From NCBI RefSeq assembly GCF_009857745.1, contig NZ_WWEN01000003.1, forward strand, positions 124,001 to 188,000: 64,000 bases of DNA. Reading direction: 5' to 3'. Below, one piece after another: positions 8,265-17,059 of the stretch. This stretch comes from Thalassovita mangrovi (GTDB lineage Bacteria > Pseudomonadota > Alphaproteobacteria > Rhodobacterales > Rhodobacteraceae). The translations under genes and the position numbers were made by a program. Every line of letters starts with the position of its first letter. Within the stretch, counting starts at the first letter, position 1. The notes below the pieces were generated by a model. The model was not told the origin of the DNA and searched no databases. It saw nothing but the letters and a program-made list of their open reading frames with translations.

Positions 8265-10733
8265 TCAGGCGGCCGGTTGCAACCGGCGCATTCCCGGCGT
8301 TTCGATCCGCGCCATCGTCCTGACCTCGCGCCCGCTCAGCACCGGCGCGGCGCGCGGGCCATACAGGCTTTCCACCGGCATATCGCCGTCCAGCGCAGGT
8401 TTCAGCTCCGGCGCATGACGCAGGATATCGGCGCGGCTTTCCGGCCCGACCGCCGCCATCGCCATCGGGCCGGGCCACATGCTTTCCACCACCGCGCCCT
8501 CGGCCAGCAACAGCGCGTGCCGCGGCAGCAGCAGGTGATGATAGGACACCGATTTCATCCCGTGCGCGACGCGGAAGCTGCCGCCTTCCCGCTGAGCCAG
8601 ATGGGTGGCGCGGGCCAGCCTCATGCCCTCCGGCGTGTCCAGAGCAACCGCGTGCTGCGGCGACAAGCGCAGTTCACGGCGGTTGCCGAGGCTGCCGAAC
8701 TGGATCGCCACTGGCCGCAGCTGCGGGTGCGCCTGCAGTTCGGCTTCGCCCAGGACGCGCCCGCCGGCCCATGTGATCGGCAAGACGGACCCATCGGCGC
8801 AGACCACCTCATCGCCCGCGCGCAGCCGTTCGACCGGCACCGCGCCATCGGGTGTTTCGATCAGTGTTCCCTTGACGAAGCAGGGAATACCCATCGCATA
8901 AAGCTGGCCGGGATCGGACACCGATTGGGCTGAAATCCCCTTCAAGACGATCTGTTCGCCATTCGGGAAGGTGAGAACCGCGTTGCCGTTCTCATCGCTG
9001 CCGACGCTGACATCCCAGGTTTCGACCGTCTCACCATTCGCATCCCGCAAGGTGGACACATCCAGCTGGTCGTTGGTGAACCCGTCCAGGTCATCGTCGC
9101 CCAAGTCGAAATCGCTGATGGTGTCCGCCCCGGAGGTATTCACATAGGCGGCCCCTTCGGGTTCGGTCCCCAGCATCGCGTTCGACTGCTGGCCCTCAAG
9201 CGAAAAGACATCGTGCCCGTCACCGCCGGACAGAAGATCGGCGCCGCTGCCGCCGATCAGCGTGTCGTCACCGGTCCCGGCATAGATCGTGTCGTCGCCA
9301 GCGCCACCGTAAAGCAGGTCGTCGCCATCCTCGCCGGTACCCTCTTCCTCGACGAATTCCGCATCCCAGCGGCTTTGCGCCAGGGTGTTGATCGTATTGG
9401 GATCGTTGCCCGAAAGCAGCGAGTTCAGCGAGATCGACTGGATCGGGCCTGCTTCCAGCGCCTGCTGATCGCTGTTGTAGGTCATCTCAGGCGCCAGGAA
9501 GAGATCGCCATCGACGGTCTGGAATACAACCGCGCTGATCGGTGCGGTGGTGCCGTCCTCGTAGGTGATGGTGGCGTCGTAAACCAGCACCGAGTCGATA
9601 TAGGTTTCAACGCCATTGACATAGATCGCATCCGCCGGGGCGCCGGTACTGTCGGTGGTGACCGACCAGGACCCGTCGACATAGCTCGTGGCGTTGGGCG
9701 CATCCATGGCTGCGAAACGCCCGTTCAGCGGATCGCTTTCATCCCCATAGCTGCCGACCGCGGCTCTCCAGTTTTCGGCGCCGTAATTAGCATGGTCCTG
9801 CCCCCCGTATTCATAAGGGTCCAGATCGGCCACATTGCCCAGGTTGATCACCGTGTATGACGTCGAACTGCCGCCGCTTCCGGTCGTCGTCGTTTCACTG
9901 CCGCTGCTGGTGATCAGGTCGTTGCCATCACCGCCATAGAGCGTGTCATTGCCTGTACCGCCTTCGATCTGGTCATCGCCGCTTTCCCCATAGACCAGGT
10001 CATTGCCGTCACCGCTGTCGATGGTGTCGTTATCCGCCCCGGCGTAGATCGTGTCCTGGCCGGAGCCCCCTTCGACACTGTCTTTCCCGCTTTCGGAATA
10101 GATCAGGTCATCGCCACCATCGCCGCTGACCGTATCGGCCCCGCCAGCGGCATATATGGTGTCGTTACTTTCGCCCCCCGAAAGCGATTCATCCCCGCCG
10201 CTGCCATTGATGGTATTGGCATCGGCAGATTCGTAGGTCTGTGAATCGATCTCCGCGGCGTTCGGGGCGTTGTACTGGTTCACATCCTCGACGCTGGTGA
10301 CTTCGTAATGGACGCCGGGGGTCATATCCCCGTCCACGATCGTGCCGACGAACCGACCGTTGATTTCGACCGTGTAGACATTGATCGTGCTTCCGTCCGG
10401 CCCGGACAAGGTGAGGCAGCTTTCCAGATACCCCCGGCCCGAGCCGGTGACATTGCCATTGGCATCCCTGACGGTCAGATACTGATCTGAATCGTTGCCC
10501 ACTTCATTATTGGCGGAATCGCCGTCGAGCGTGGTGTCGCCCCCGTCGTTGAACGTGAAGCTGTAGGCATCCGTCGAATTGCTCCAACTGGAATCAAGTA
10601 CAACCGTGTCGCCGACGCCGACCGAGGTGCCACCATTCGCATTGGTGAGCTGACCGGGACCGAAACCGGCAAAAGAATTTACGTTGCTGTCTGTTGTCTG
10701 AGTAGAATCTGGGGGCGGATAATCGTGGGGCAT
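8265..10733 (-). CDS. RTX-repeat protein with C-terminal Hint domain
   Basis: An 822-residue acidic, Asp/Gly/Ser-rich protein. Residues about 175-275 and again 470-500 carry RTX nonapeptide repeats (GGxGxDxU, for example GGDGNDLI and GGAGDDTIYAG) that bind calcium and typify type I-secreted proteins. At Cys618 (CFVKGTLIETPDG) a Hint (hedgehog/intein) domain begins, with the second block LSPQHAV about 75 residues later; it runs nearly to the C-terminus. Hint domains can self-cleave before this Cys, so release of the N-terminal part is possible. No classical signal peptide is seen. The ATG at 10733 follows AAGG. No type I secretion genes are adjacent. Confidence 0.85.
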   Translation of the reverse strand: MPHDYPPPDSTQTTDSNVNSFAGFGPGQLTNANGGTSVGVGDTVVLDSSWSNSTDAYSFTFNDGGDTTLDGDSANNEVGNDSDQYLTVRDANGNVTGSGRGYLESCLTLSGPDGSTINVYTVEINGRFVGTIVDGDMTPGVHYEVTSVEDVNQYNAPNAAEIDSQTYESADANTINGSGGDESLSGGESNDTIYAAGGADTVSGDGGDDLIYSESGKDSVEGGSGQDTIYAGADNDTIDSGDGNDLVYGESGDDQIEGGTGNDTLYGGDGNDLITSSGSETTTTGSGGSSTSYTVINLGNVADLDPYEYGGQDHANYGAENWRAAVGSYGDESDPLNGRFAAMDAPNATSYVDGSWSVTTDSTGAPADAIYVNGVETYIDSVLVYDATITYEDGTTAPISAVVFQTVDGDLFLAPEMTYNSDQQALEAGPIQSISLNSLLSGNDPNTINTLAQSRWDAEFVEEEGTGEDGDDLLYGGAGDDTIYAGTGDDTLIGGSGADLLSGGDGHDVFSLEGQQSNAMLGTEPEGAAYVNTSGADTISDFDLGDDDLDGFTNDQLDVSTLRDANGETVETWDVSVGSDENGNAVLTFPNGEQIVLKGISAQSVSDPGQLYAMGIPCFVKGTLIETPDGAVPVERLRAGDEVVCADGSVLPITWAGGRVLGEAELQAHPQLRPVAIQFGSLGNRRELRLSPQHAVALDTPEGMRLARATHLAQREGGSFRVAHGMKSVSYHHLLLPRHALLLAEGAVVESMWPGPMAMAAVGPESRADILRHAPELKPALDGDMPVESLYGPRAAPVLSGREVRTMARIETPGMRRLQPAA

Positions 10734-10866
10734 ACGGAAACCTTGCTAAAACTACTTCACAAGTTACGAACGACGCCCCAGCCGCCCGTCTTACCGCCCC
10801 GAACCGCCTCAAAAGGGTGTCCGCCTATCCATTGGGATAAATCGAATATTCAAAAGTTGATTTCAC

Positions 10867-10902
10867 CCGGCAAAGCCCGACAGGTCACAGCGCTTGCCGG
10901 GC
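10867..10902 (-). terminator. Hairpin downstream of aminotransferase gene
   Basis: CCCGGCAA and TTGCCGGG pair across an 18-20 nt loop, 20-60 bases after the aminotransferase stop. A loose T-rich tail (AACTTTTG) follows on minus. This is a weak terminator candidate; the rest of the 190-bp gap should hold the RTX-Hint promoter. Confidence 0.4.
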
Positions 10903-10924
10903 GGAACGCCCCATCCAGACGGCG

Positions 10925-12145
10925 TCAGGTTTCCGGCAGATGCTTGCGCAGAACCTGGCCCAGCCGGGTGATGCCTTCCTCGATCTGCTCGGGCCCGGGG
11001 CTGGAAAAGTTCAGCCGCAGCGTATTGCGCCCCGATCCGTCGGCATAGAACGCCGCGCCGGGCACGAAGGCCACCCGTACGCTGCGCAGCGCCTCGGCCA
11101 GCAATTCGGCCGCATCCAGACCCTTGGGCAGGGTCATCCAAACGAACATGCCGCCCTCGGGGCGGGTCCAGTCGACGCCGTCGGGCATATGCCGTTCCAG
11201 CGCCGCCAGCATCCGGTCGCGCTTGACCCGGTAAGCGTTGCGCAGGGTGTCGACATGATCGTCGAAGCCGTCCGCGACCACCTCGGCCACCGCGATCTGG
11301 TTCAGGGTCGGGGTGTGCAGATCGCCCGCCTGTTTCAAAAGCACCATCTTGTCGATCACCGATTTGGCCGCGCAGACCCAGCCGATCCGCAGCCCCGGCG
11401 ACAGGGTCTTGGAAAACGACCCGCAATAGATCGTGCGGCAGGCGTCGATATCGCCCTGCTGCTGCATTTCCAGCGCCAGGATCGGCGGCACGGAATCGCC
11501 GTCGTAACGCAGCGACTGATAGGCCGCGTCCTCGATCACCGTGCAATCCAGATCGCGCGCCATTTGCAGCACGTTTTCGCGTTCCGCTTTTGTCAGCGTC
11601 ACCCCGGTCGGGTTGGCGAAATCCGGCGACAGGTAGGCAAATTTCACCCGCCCGCCTTCTGCCTCGGCCTGGGCCGCGAAATCCGCCGCCGTACGGTTGC
11701 TGTTCGGGTCCAGCCGGTCGTAATTCGGTTCATAAGCGTTGAAGGCGCCAAGCGCGCCCAGGTAGGTCGGCCAGCCGACCAAAGCGGTGTCGCCGGGCGA
11801 CAGGAACAGCTTGCCCAGGTAATCCAGCGCCTGCTGCGATCCGGAAGTGATCAGGATATTGTCCTCGCCGCACTCGACGCCCAGCTCGCGCATATGCGCC
11901 GCGATCCAGCGGCGCAGCGGTGGGTAGCCTTCGGAGGTGGAATATTGCAGCGATACGCCCGCCTGCCCGTCGGCAAGCGCCCGCGCCATCGCATCGCGGA
12001 ACGCCGCGGCGGGGAACAGGGCCGGGTCGGGGATGCCACCGGCAAAGGAAATGACGTCGGGCTGGTCCAGAAGCTTCAGCAATTCCCGGATTTCCGACGC
12101 CTTCATGCGCCCCATGCGCGAGGCGAAAAACTGATCAACCGACAT
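10925..12145 (-). CDS. PLP-dependent aminotransferase, 2-aminoadipate/LysN type
   Basis: A 406-residue fold-type I aminotransferase. Seen are FAGGIPDPALFP (34-45), LQYSTSEGYPPLRRWIA (66-82), the NPTG motif in PDFANPTGVT, and the Schiff-base Lys in GSFSKTLSPGLRIGW. FAGGxPxPxxFP with QYSxxxGxxxLR is the pattern of the MocR/LysN-like class that acts on aromatic, branched or 2-aminoadipate substrates. The exact substrate is not readable. The ATG at 12145 is six bases behind AGGAGG. Two perfect inverted repeats sit just upstream and may be its operators. Confidence 0.85.
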   Translation of the reverse strand: MSVDQFFASRMGRMKASEIRELLKLLDQPDVISFAGGIPDPALFPAAAFRDAMARALADGQAGVSLQYSTSEGYPPLRRWIAAHMRELGVECGEDNILITSGSQQALDYLGKLFLSPGDTALVGWPTYLGALGAFNAYEPNYDRLDPNSNRTAADFAAQAEAEGGRVKFAYLSPDFANPTGVTLTKAERENVLQMARDLDCTVIEDAAYQSLRYDGDSVPPILALEMQQQGDIDACRTIYCGSFSKTLSPGLRIGWVCAAKSVIDKMVLLKQAGDLHTPTLNQIAVAEVVADGFDDHVDTLRNAYRVKRDRMLAALERHMPDGVDWTRPEGGMFVWMTLPKGLDAAELLAEALRSVRVAFVPGAAFYADGSGRNTLRLNFSSPGPEQIEEGITRLGQVLRKHLPET

Positions 12146-12162
12146 GATGATCCTCCTGTCAT

Positions 12163-12177
12163 GGAAGATGATCTTCC
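12163..12177. promoter_or_regulatory. 15-bp palindrome in aminotransferase leader
   Basis: GGAAGAT-G-ATCTTCC is a perfect palindrome with 7-bp arms lying a few bases upstream of the AGGAGG binding site. On minus, a TTGACT lies just upstream with a CATCTT-type -10 overlapping the palindrome, so a bound repressor would block the promoter. The promoter match is weak. Confidence 0.4.
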
Positions 12178-12209
12178 CGCCGATTTAAGTCAATCTGCCT
12201 GACATAAAT

Positions 12210-12230
12210 CGTGATCGGCGCCCGATCACG
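12210..12230. promoter_or_regulatory. 21-bp palindrome upstream of aminotransferase
   Basis: CGTGATCGG-CGC-CCGATCACG has perfect 9-bp arms. It sits between the Hsp20 terminator and the aminotransferase promoter region. It may be an operator for the aminotransferase gene or a second stem of the terminator, since on minus it directly follows the terminator T-run. Confidence 0.4.
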
Positions 12231-12255
12231 AAAAAGGGCGGGCCAAGGCCCGCCC
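12231..12255 (-). terminator. Rho-independent terminator of hsp20
   Basis: On minus, GGGCGGGCC-TT-GGCCCGCCC is followed by TTTTT. It lies about 25 bases after the hsp20 stop and ends that single-gene transcript. Confidence 0.9.
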
Positions 12256-12280
12256 CGTACTCTTCACGGTACAACCCGGA

Positions 12281-12748
12281 TCAGTTGACGGCCTTGGCGT
12301 CGACCACGTCCTTTTCGGCGGCCTGGCCGCTGGCGATCTCAATGCGGCGCGGTTTCAGCGCCTCGGGCATTTCCCGGACCAGATCGATATGCAGCATACC
12401 GTCGGCATGGGTGGCCCCGGTCACCCGCACATGATCGGCCAGCGTGAAGCGGCGTTCGAAGGCGCGGGTCGCGATGCCACGGTGCAGATAGACGCGTTCC
12501 TGGTCCTCATCGGCCTTGCGGGCCGCGACGACGAGCGCGTTTTCCTTCACCTCGACCGACAGGTCGGCGTCGGAAAAACCAGCCACCGCGATCGAAATGC
12601 GGTAGGCGTTTTCATCGGTCTTTTCGATATTGTAGGGCGGATAGCTGTTCTGCGGCGCCTCGTTGGCGAAGACGCGGTCCATCATGTCGGCGATCTGGTC
12701 GAAGCCGACACTGGCACGATACAGCGGTGCAAAATCAAATGAGCGCAT
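12281..12748 (-). CDS. Small heat-shock protein, Hsp20/IbpA family
   Basis: A 155-residue holdase. The N-terminal arm RSFDFAPLYRASVGFDQIADMMD is the IbpA-type start. The alpha-crystallin domain spans about residues 38-135 with the beta-strand signatures YRISIAVAGFSDADLSV, LVVAARK and the A-FERRFTLADHV stretch. A short acidic tail ends the protein. It binds unfolded proteins in the cytoplasm during heat stress. A GGAGG element lies 10 bases before the ATG. I looked for a clear RNA thermometer (ROSE-type) pairing with it and did not find one by eye. Confidence 0.9.
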   Translation of the reverse strand: MRSFDFAPLYRASVGFDQIADMMDRVFANEAPQNSYPPYNIEKTDENAYRISIAVAGFSDADLSVEVKENALVVAARKADEDQERVYLHRGIATRAFERRFTLADHVRVTGATHADGMLHIDLVREMPEALKPRRIEIASGQAAEKDVVDAKAVN

Positions 12749-12868
12749 AGGGGTAATCCTCCGTTCTGAGCGATACCAGGTTGGTGCCTTCCAATCGGAC
12801 AGGCGAGAATGGCGGAACCCAAAAAGGCGTTCCGGTACAGCATCATGTGGGGGGTGGGAATGGGGGTT

Positions 12869-13687
12869 TCAACCCCCGCCGGGGCGGATGAAACGCGCCC
12901 CGGTATTGTCGCGCCCGGTGCCGGGTTTCAGCCGGATGATGCGCCGGTCCGGTGCCGCGACCGGATCGCGGCGCAACTGCGCCTTCAGCTCGGCGATCCG
13001 CTTCGGCAGGGCCATGCCGAAGCCCACCTTCCTGCCGTTGACATTGCCGCCCGCCGACACCAGCGACAGGATGCGCCCCCGGCCGCCCACCCGGGCGAAC
13101 ACCGGCGCGCCGGAGGACCCGAAGGTCACGTTGCAGTCGAACGCCATCACCTCGTCCCGCTGGCCCAGCAGGGTGCAAACGCGCTGCCGCGACAGCGCCT
13201 CGGCCCGGCCGACACCGTAGGAGGTCACGGAAATCTCCGTCCCGGCATTGCCGCCGGAATGGATCGCGAAAGGATCGGCGTCGCGGCTGGTGATCGGCTG
13301 CTCCAGCCGGACAAGGGCAACATCGTGGCGGATGTTGTCGGTATTCGGCGGCAGGGCCGGGTTGTAGCCCGGATGCGCCGCGATCTGCAGCCCGCTCCGT
13401 TCGGCGATCGCCACCCCGTCGCGCAGCCCGGCGCGGAACACGATGCGGTCGGCCGGACGCAGCGCGTTCGTCCGCCGGTCATAGACGCAATGCGCGGCGG
13501 TCAGCACCAGATCGGGCGCGATCAGGGTACCGGTGCAGAACCCCTTGCCGTCCAGATCGAGTCGCCCGACCGCTTCCCAGCCCAGCAGGTCGTCGCGATC
13601 CGTCAGCCGCCGCAGCCCGTCCGCCGCCGCCGGCAGCGCCAGGGCGAAAGCGGCCAATACCGCAAGGACAGGACCGCCCCGCCTCAT
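12869..13687 (-). CDS. Exported trypsin-like serine protease (second of pair)
   Basis: A 272-residue S1-family protein with a signal peptide (basic start, hydrophobic core, cleavage near PAAADG at about residue 22). The triad is His in LTAAHC, Asp in RHDVALVRL and Ser in FGSSGAPV. Three Cys pairs could form disulfides in the periplasm. Its ATG overlaps the stop of the preceding paralogue (ATGA). The C-terminal tail ends DNTGARFIRPGGG, which matches the DTTGAKFLKQ tail of its partner, so the two arose by duplication. The substrate is unknown. Confidence 0.85.
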   Translation of the reverse strand: MRRGGPVLAVLAAFALALPAAADGLRRLTDRDDLLGWEAVGRLDLDGKGFCTGTLIAPDLVLTAAHCVYDRRTNALRPADRIVFRAGLRDGVAIAERSGLQIAAHPGYNPALPPNTDNIRHDVALVRLEQPITSRDADPFAIHSGGNAGTEISVTSYGVGRAEALSRQRVCTLLGQRDEVMAFDCNVTFGSSGAPVFARVGGRGRILSLVSAGGNVNGRKVGFGMALPKRIAELKAQLRRDPVAAPDRRIIRLKPGTGRDNTGARFIRPGGG

Positions 13688-14499
13688 TGCTTGAGGAACT
13701 TTGCGCCCGTGGTGTCGCGCGCATCGCCCACCCGGACGCGCCGGGCCTGCGATATGGTGGGTTTCAGGATGCCGACATTGTTTTCAAGCTGGCTGCGCAG
13801 CAAATCGATGCTGCCGTCGAGCTGGCTACCCAGGGCCACCCGTTCGCCCTCGGCCTGCGCCTTGGCGGAAATCACCGACACGATCCGCGCCTGCCCGTCG
13901 GCGAAGCTGAACACCGGCGAACCCGACGATCCGAAATCGATATCGCAGGTCATCACCAAAACGCCCTGCTGGCGGCCCTTCACCCGGCAGATTTCCTGCA
14001 TCGACGGCGCCTCGGCCCGGTCGCGGGCATAGGACACGACGCCGACCCGGTCGCCGGTGCGGGCATCGCGCGCCACCTTGAACGGGGTGACCGATCCGTT
14101 GCGAATGGGCTGTTCCAGTTCCAGCAGCGCCAGGTCGTTGCGCACCCGGTCGGCCGAAACCGGCCCGTCATAGCGATAGGACGGATGCACCACCGCCCGG
14201 CGGACCCAGCGATAGGCCTCGGCCCGGCCATTGCGCAAACCGGCCTGGAATTCGATCTGGCTCTGGTCGATGCGCTCGCCGCTGTCGGGATCGAACAGGC
14301 AATGCGCCGCGGTCAGCACCAGGTCGGGCGCGATCAGCGCCCCGGTGCAGAACCCGTTTCCGGCCAGCTCCAGCCGCCCGACCGCTTCCCATCCCTTGCC
14401 GTCCTCGCCGGTATCGAGCCGGCGCAGCATCGTGTCCTGCGCCTGGGCGAAACCCGCGGCGAATACAATCGAAAGCGCGATGAGAAGTCGGTGAAGCAT
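13684..14499 (-). CDS. Exported trypsin-like serine protease (first of pair)
   Basis: A 271-residue S1-family protein. The start is set at MLHRLLIALS (14499), where a signal peptide ending at about AQAQ begins and an AGGAAAGG site lies upstream; the 16-codon extension to 14547 would bury the signal peptide. The triad is His in LTAAHC, Asp in RNDLALLEL and Ser in FGSSGSPV. GWEAVGRLEL...GFCTGALIAPDLVLTAAHC is nearly identical to the second protease, showing tandem duplication. The two genes overlap by 4 bp and are probably made together. Confidence 0.85.
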   Translation of the reverse strand: MLHRLLIALSIVFAAGFAQAQDTMLRRLDTGEDGKGWEAVGRLELAGNGFCTGALIAPDLVLTAAHCLFDPDSGERIDQSQIEFQAGLRNGRAEAYRWVRRAVVHPSYRYDGPVSADRVRNDLALLELEQPIRNGSVTPFKVARDARTGDRVGVVSYARDRAEAPSMQEICRVKGRQQGVLVMTCDIDFGSSGSPVFSFADGQARIVSVISAKAQAEGERVALGSQLDGSIDLLRSQLENNVGILKPTISQARRVRVGDARDTTGAKFLKQ

Positions 14500-14557
14500 G
14501 CGGGGCCTTTCCTGATCTCCCGCATCCTTAACGGCGAGTTTTGGCAAAATTTTGGCG

Positions 14558-15859
14558 TCAGCGCAAAATCGGCGCCCCGCCCAGTGCCGGCGGCTTCGGC
14601 CCGCCCGTCGCCCAGTCCAGCAATTCCACCGTATGCACCACCGGCACGCCGGTGCCCGACCCGATCTGCATCATGCAGCCGATGTTTCCGGCCGCAATCA
14701 CGTCGGGGTTCTTGGCCTCCAGCGTGCGCACCTTGCGGTCCTTCAGCTGCTTGGAAATCTCCGGCTGCATCAGGTTATAGGTCCCCGCCGAACCGCAGCA
14801 CAGGTGGCTGTCGGCCGGTTCGACCACGGTGAAGCCCGCCTTTTTCAGCAGGTCCTTGGGATGGGTCTTGATCTTCTGGCCGTGCTGCAGCGAACAGGCG
14901 GCGTGGTAGGCCACGGTCAGGCCCTTGTCGGCCCCTTCCGGCAGGTCCAACTGCATCAGCACCTCGGACACGTCCATCGCAATCTCCGACACCCGCTTGG
15001 CATCCCCGGCCAGCGCATCGTTGCGGAACATGTGGCCGTAATCCTTCACCGTGGTGCCGCAACCGGATGTGTTGATGACGATGGCATCCAGGCCTTCGCC
15101 ATCCATCTCCGCCACCCAGGAGCGGATGTTCTTGGCTGCCGTCGCGTGGCTTTCATCGGTCTTGCCCATGTGATGGGTCAGCGCGCCGCAACACCCCTGC
15201 CCCTTGGGGATCACCACGTCGCAACCCAGCCGCTTCAGCAGCCGGATCGTGGCGTCGTTGATGTCGGTGTTGAGCGCGCGCTGCGCACAGCCGGTCATCA
15301 GCGCCACCCGCTTGCGGCGCGGCTGTTCCGCCTGAAAGGTCTGCGGGTCGTCGTTGCGGCTGACCGGCGGGATATGTTTCGGCGCCATTTCCAGCATCGC
15401 CTTCAGCCGCGCATCGGGCATCAGGAAGGCGAAAGGCCGCCCGATCTTCGCCCCCAAAAGCGCCAGCCGGAACCGACCGGGATAGGGCAGGATACGCGCC
15501 AGAATCCAGCGCAGGGCGCGGTCGGAGAAGGGGCGCTTGTAATTCTTCTCGATATAGTCGCGCGCGTGATCGACCAGATGCATGTAATGCACCCCCGACG
15601 GGCAGGTCGTCATGCAAGCCAGGCAGGACAGGCAGCGGTCGACATGCTTGACCGTCTTGGCATCCGGCACGCGTTCGTTTTCCAGCATGTCCTTGATCTG
15701 GTAGATCCGGCCGCGCGGACTGTCCAATTCGTCGCCCAGCACCTGATAGGTCGGGCAGGTCGCGGTGCAGAACCCACAATGCACGCAGGCGCGCAGGATC
15801 TCGTTGGCCCGCTGGACGCCGGGATCCTGCAGTTGTTTTTCAGTAAAATTCGTCTGCAT
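14558..15859 (-). CDS. glcF: Glycolate oxidase iron-sulfur subunit GlcF
   Basis: A 433-residue subunit carrying electrons from the flavin subunits of glycolate oxidase to the quinone pool. Two 4Fe-4S motifs are seen: Cys25/28/31/35 (CVHCGFCTATCP) and CLSCLACMTTCPSG. Two C-terminal CCG domains follow (CCGALTHHMG, CCGSAGTYN). It is last in glcD-glcE-glcF, three bases after glcE. The protein length matches the family. Confidence 0.95.
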   Translation of the reverse strand: MQTNFTEKQLQDPGVQRANEILRACVHCGFCTATCPTYQVLGDELDSPRGRIYQIKDMLENERVPDAKTVKHVDRCLSCLACMTTCPSGVHYMHLVDHARDYIEKNYKRPFSDRALRWILARILPYPGRFRLALLGAKIGRPFAFLMPDARLKAMLEMAPKHIPPVSRNDDPQTFQAEQPRRKRVALMTGCAQRALNTDINDATIRLLKRLGCDVVIPKGQGCCGALTHHMGKTDESHATAAKNIRSWVAEMDGEGLDAIVINTSGCGTTVKDYGHMFRNDALAGDAKRVSEIAMDVSEVLMQLDLPEGADKGLTVAYHAACSLQHGQKIKTHPKDLLKKAGFTVVEPADSHLCCGSAGTYNLMQPEISKQLKDRKVRTLEAKNPDVIAAGNIGCMMQIGSGTGVPVVHTVELLDWATGGPKPPALGGAPILR

Positions 15860-15862
15860 CGC

Positions 15863-16993
15863 TTACCCCATAAGCCCCGGATTGAGGATACCGCGCGGGT
15901 CGAACTTGGCCCGCACGCCCTGAGACAGGGCCGCCACCGGCCCCGGTTCCGGCTGGAATACCGGGATGGTCTTGCGCGTCTCCTCGCTGGCCCGCACCAA
16001 GGTCGCGTGACCGCCGATCCCGGCCAGTGCCGGACGAATATCGCGCCCCGCGCCGACCAGCGCCCAGACCAACCCGCCACCCCAATCGTAAATCAAACCT
16101 TCCGCCTTGAGCGCCGCCCCGAGCGTCGGCGCGTCCGAGGGCTTCACCGAAATCCGCCAGACATCGCCGGGCTGCCCGGCGAAGGCCTCCACGTCGCGCA
16201 GCCGCTTCCAGTCGGCGGCGATCTTTTCGGCCCCGGTGTCCACCGCGACCTCGCCGAATGCCGACAGGCGGGATTTCAGCTGCTCCGCCCGATAGGCCAC
16301 CGATTTCTCGAACCCCTCGACGCGGATCATGGTCAGTGCCGCGCCCTCCGGCCCTTGCGGCAGATGCGCCGCGCCCGACACGTCGAAGGGCGATCCCAAC
16401 GCGGCCGCCATCGCCGCGACGGCCCGTTCATCGCTCAAGCCTGCGACCCGGATCGTGGCGGCGGTTTCCGGCTTCGGCAACACCTTGAAACTGACCTCGC
16501 TCAGCACGCCCAGGGTGCCGTAGGACCCGGCCATCAGCTTGACCAGGTCGTAACCGGTCACGTTCTTCATCACCCGGCCGCCATTCTTCAGCACCCGGCC
16601 CATGCCGTCGACAAACCGCACGCCCAGCATGAAATCGCGGCAGGCCCCGGCCTGGATGCGCCGCGGCCCGGAAACATTCGCCGCAGCCATGCCGCCCACG
16701 GTCGGTTCGCCCGACGTGCCCAGCAGCACCCGGTGATCCATCGGTTCGAACGGCAAACGCTGGCCCTCGGCGTCCAGCGCCGCCTCGACCTCGGCCAGCG
16801 GCGTACCCGCCTTGACCACCAGCGTCAGCGCGCCGGGCTCGTAAAGGTCGATCCCGCTCATCCCGCCGGTCTGCAGCAACTCGCCCTCGACCGGAACGCC
16901 GATGGGCCGCGTGCCGCCGCCCTGCACCTGCAACGGCCCCGCCGCGCCCGCGATGATCTCGGCCAGATCGGCCTCTGTCTGTGGTGTCATCAT
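15863..16993 (-). CDS. glcE: Glycolate oxidase FAD-binding subunit GlcE
   Basis: A subunit of about 375 residues with a degenerate PCMH-type FAD domain. It starts MTPQTEADLAEIIAGA and contains the FAD-binding stretches PVGGMAAANVSGPRR-like (EPTVGGMAAANVSGPRR) and NVTGYDLVKLMAGSYGTLGVL. It partners GlcD and GlcF in glycolate to glyoxylate oxidation. The start is ATG at 16993 or 16990, behind AGAAGAAG; a TTG at 17008 is possible but poorly placed. The tail of a dispersed intergenic repeat supplies the bases of this binding site, so the repeat overlaps the translation start region. Confidence 0.93.
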   Translation of the reverse strand: MMTPQTEADLAEIIAGAAGPLQVQGGGTRPIGVPVEGELLQTGGMSGIDLYEPGALTLVVKAGTPLAEVEAALDAEGQRLPFEPMDHRVLLGTSGEPTVGGMAAANVSGPRRIQAGACRDFMLGVRFVDGMGRVLKNGGRVMKNVTGYDLVKLMAGSYGTLGVLSEVSFKVLPKPETAATIRVAGLSDERAVAAMAAALGSPFDVSGAAHLPQGPEGAALTMIRVEGFEKSVAYRAEQLKSRLSAFGEVAVDTGAEKIAADWKRLRDVEAFAGQPGDVWRISVKPSDAPTLGAALKAEGLIYDWGGGLVWALVGAGRDIRPALAGIGGHATLVRASEETRKTIPVFQPEPGPVAALSQGVRAKFDPRGILNPGLMG

Positions 16994-17059
16994 CTTCTTC
17001 TGTTCCAAAATATCTTGGGGGGAATGCGCGCGCCCCGCGCGCAGGGGGGCAACGCCCCC
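16993..17059 (-). repeat. Dispersed hairpin/GTATTT element, copy 1 (glcD-glcE)
   Basis: On minus, starting at the glcD stop codon: stem GGGGGC-gtt-GCCCCC, then stem TGCGCGC-ggggc-GCGCGCA, then the conserved tail CCCCCAAGATATTTTGG and AACAGAAGAAG. It is in sense inside the glc operon and fills the whole intercistronic gap. Confidence 0.7.

Noticed and set aside
9900-10200. Repetitive DNA within the RTX gene as a possible tandem repeat or CRISPR array
   Set aside because: The periodicity is that of RTX nonapeptide codons within one open frame; there are no spacers.
12749-12800. ROSE-type RNA thermometer in the hsp20 leader
   Set aside because: No stem pairing the GGAGG site with a U-rich anti-site could be drawn convincingly by eye.
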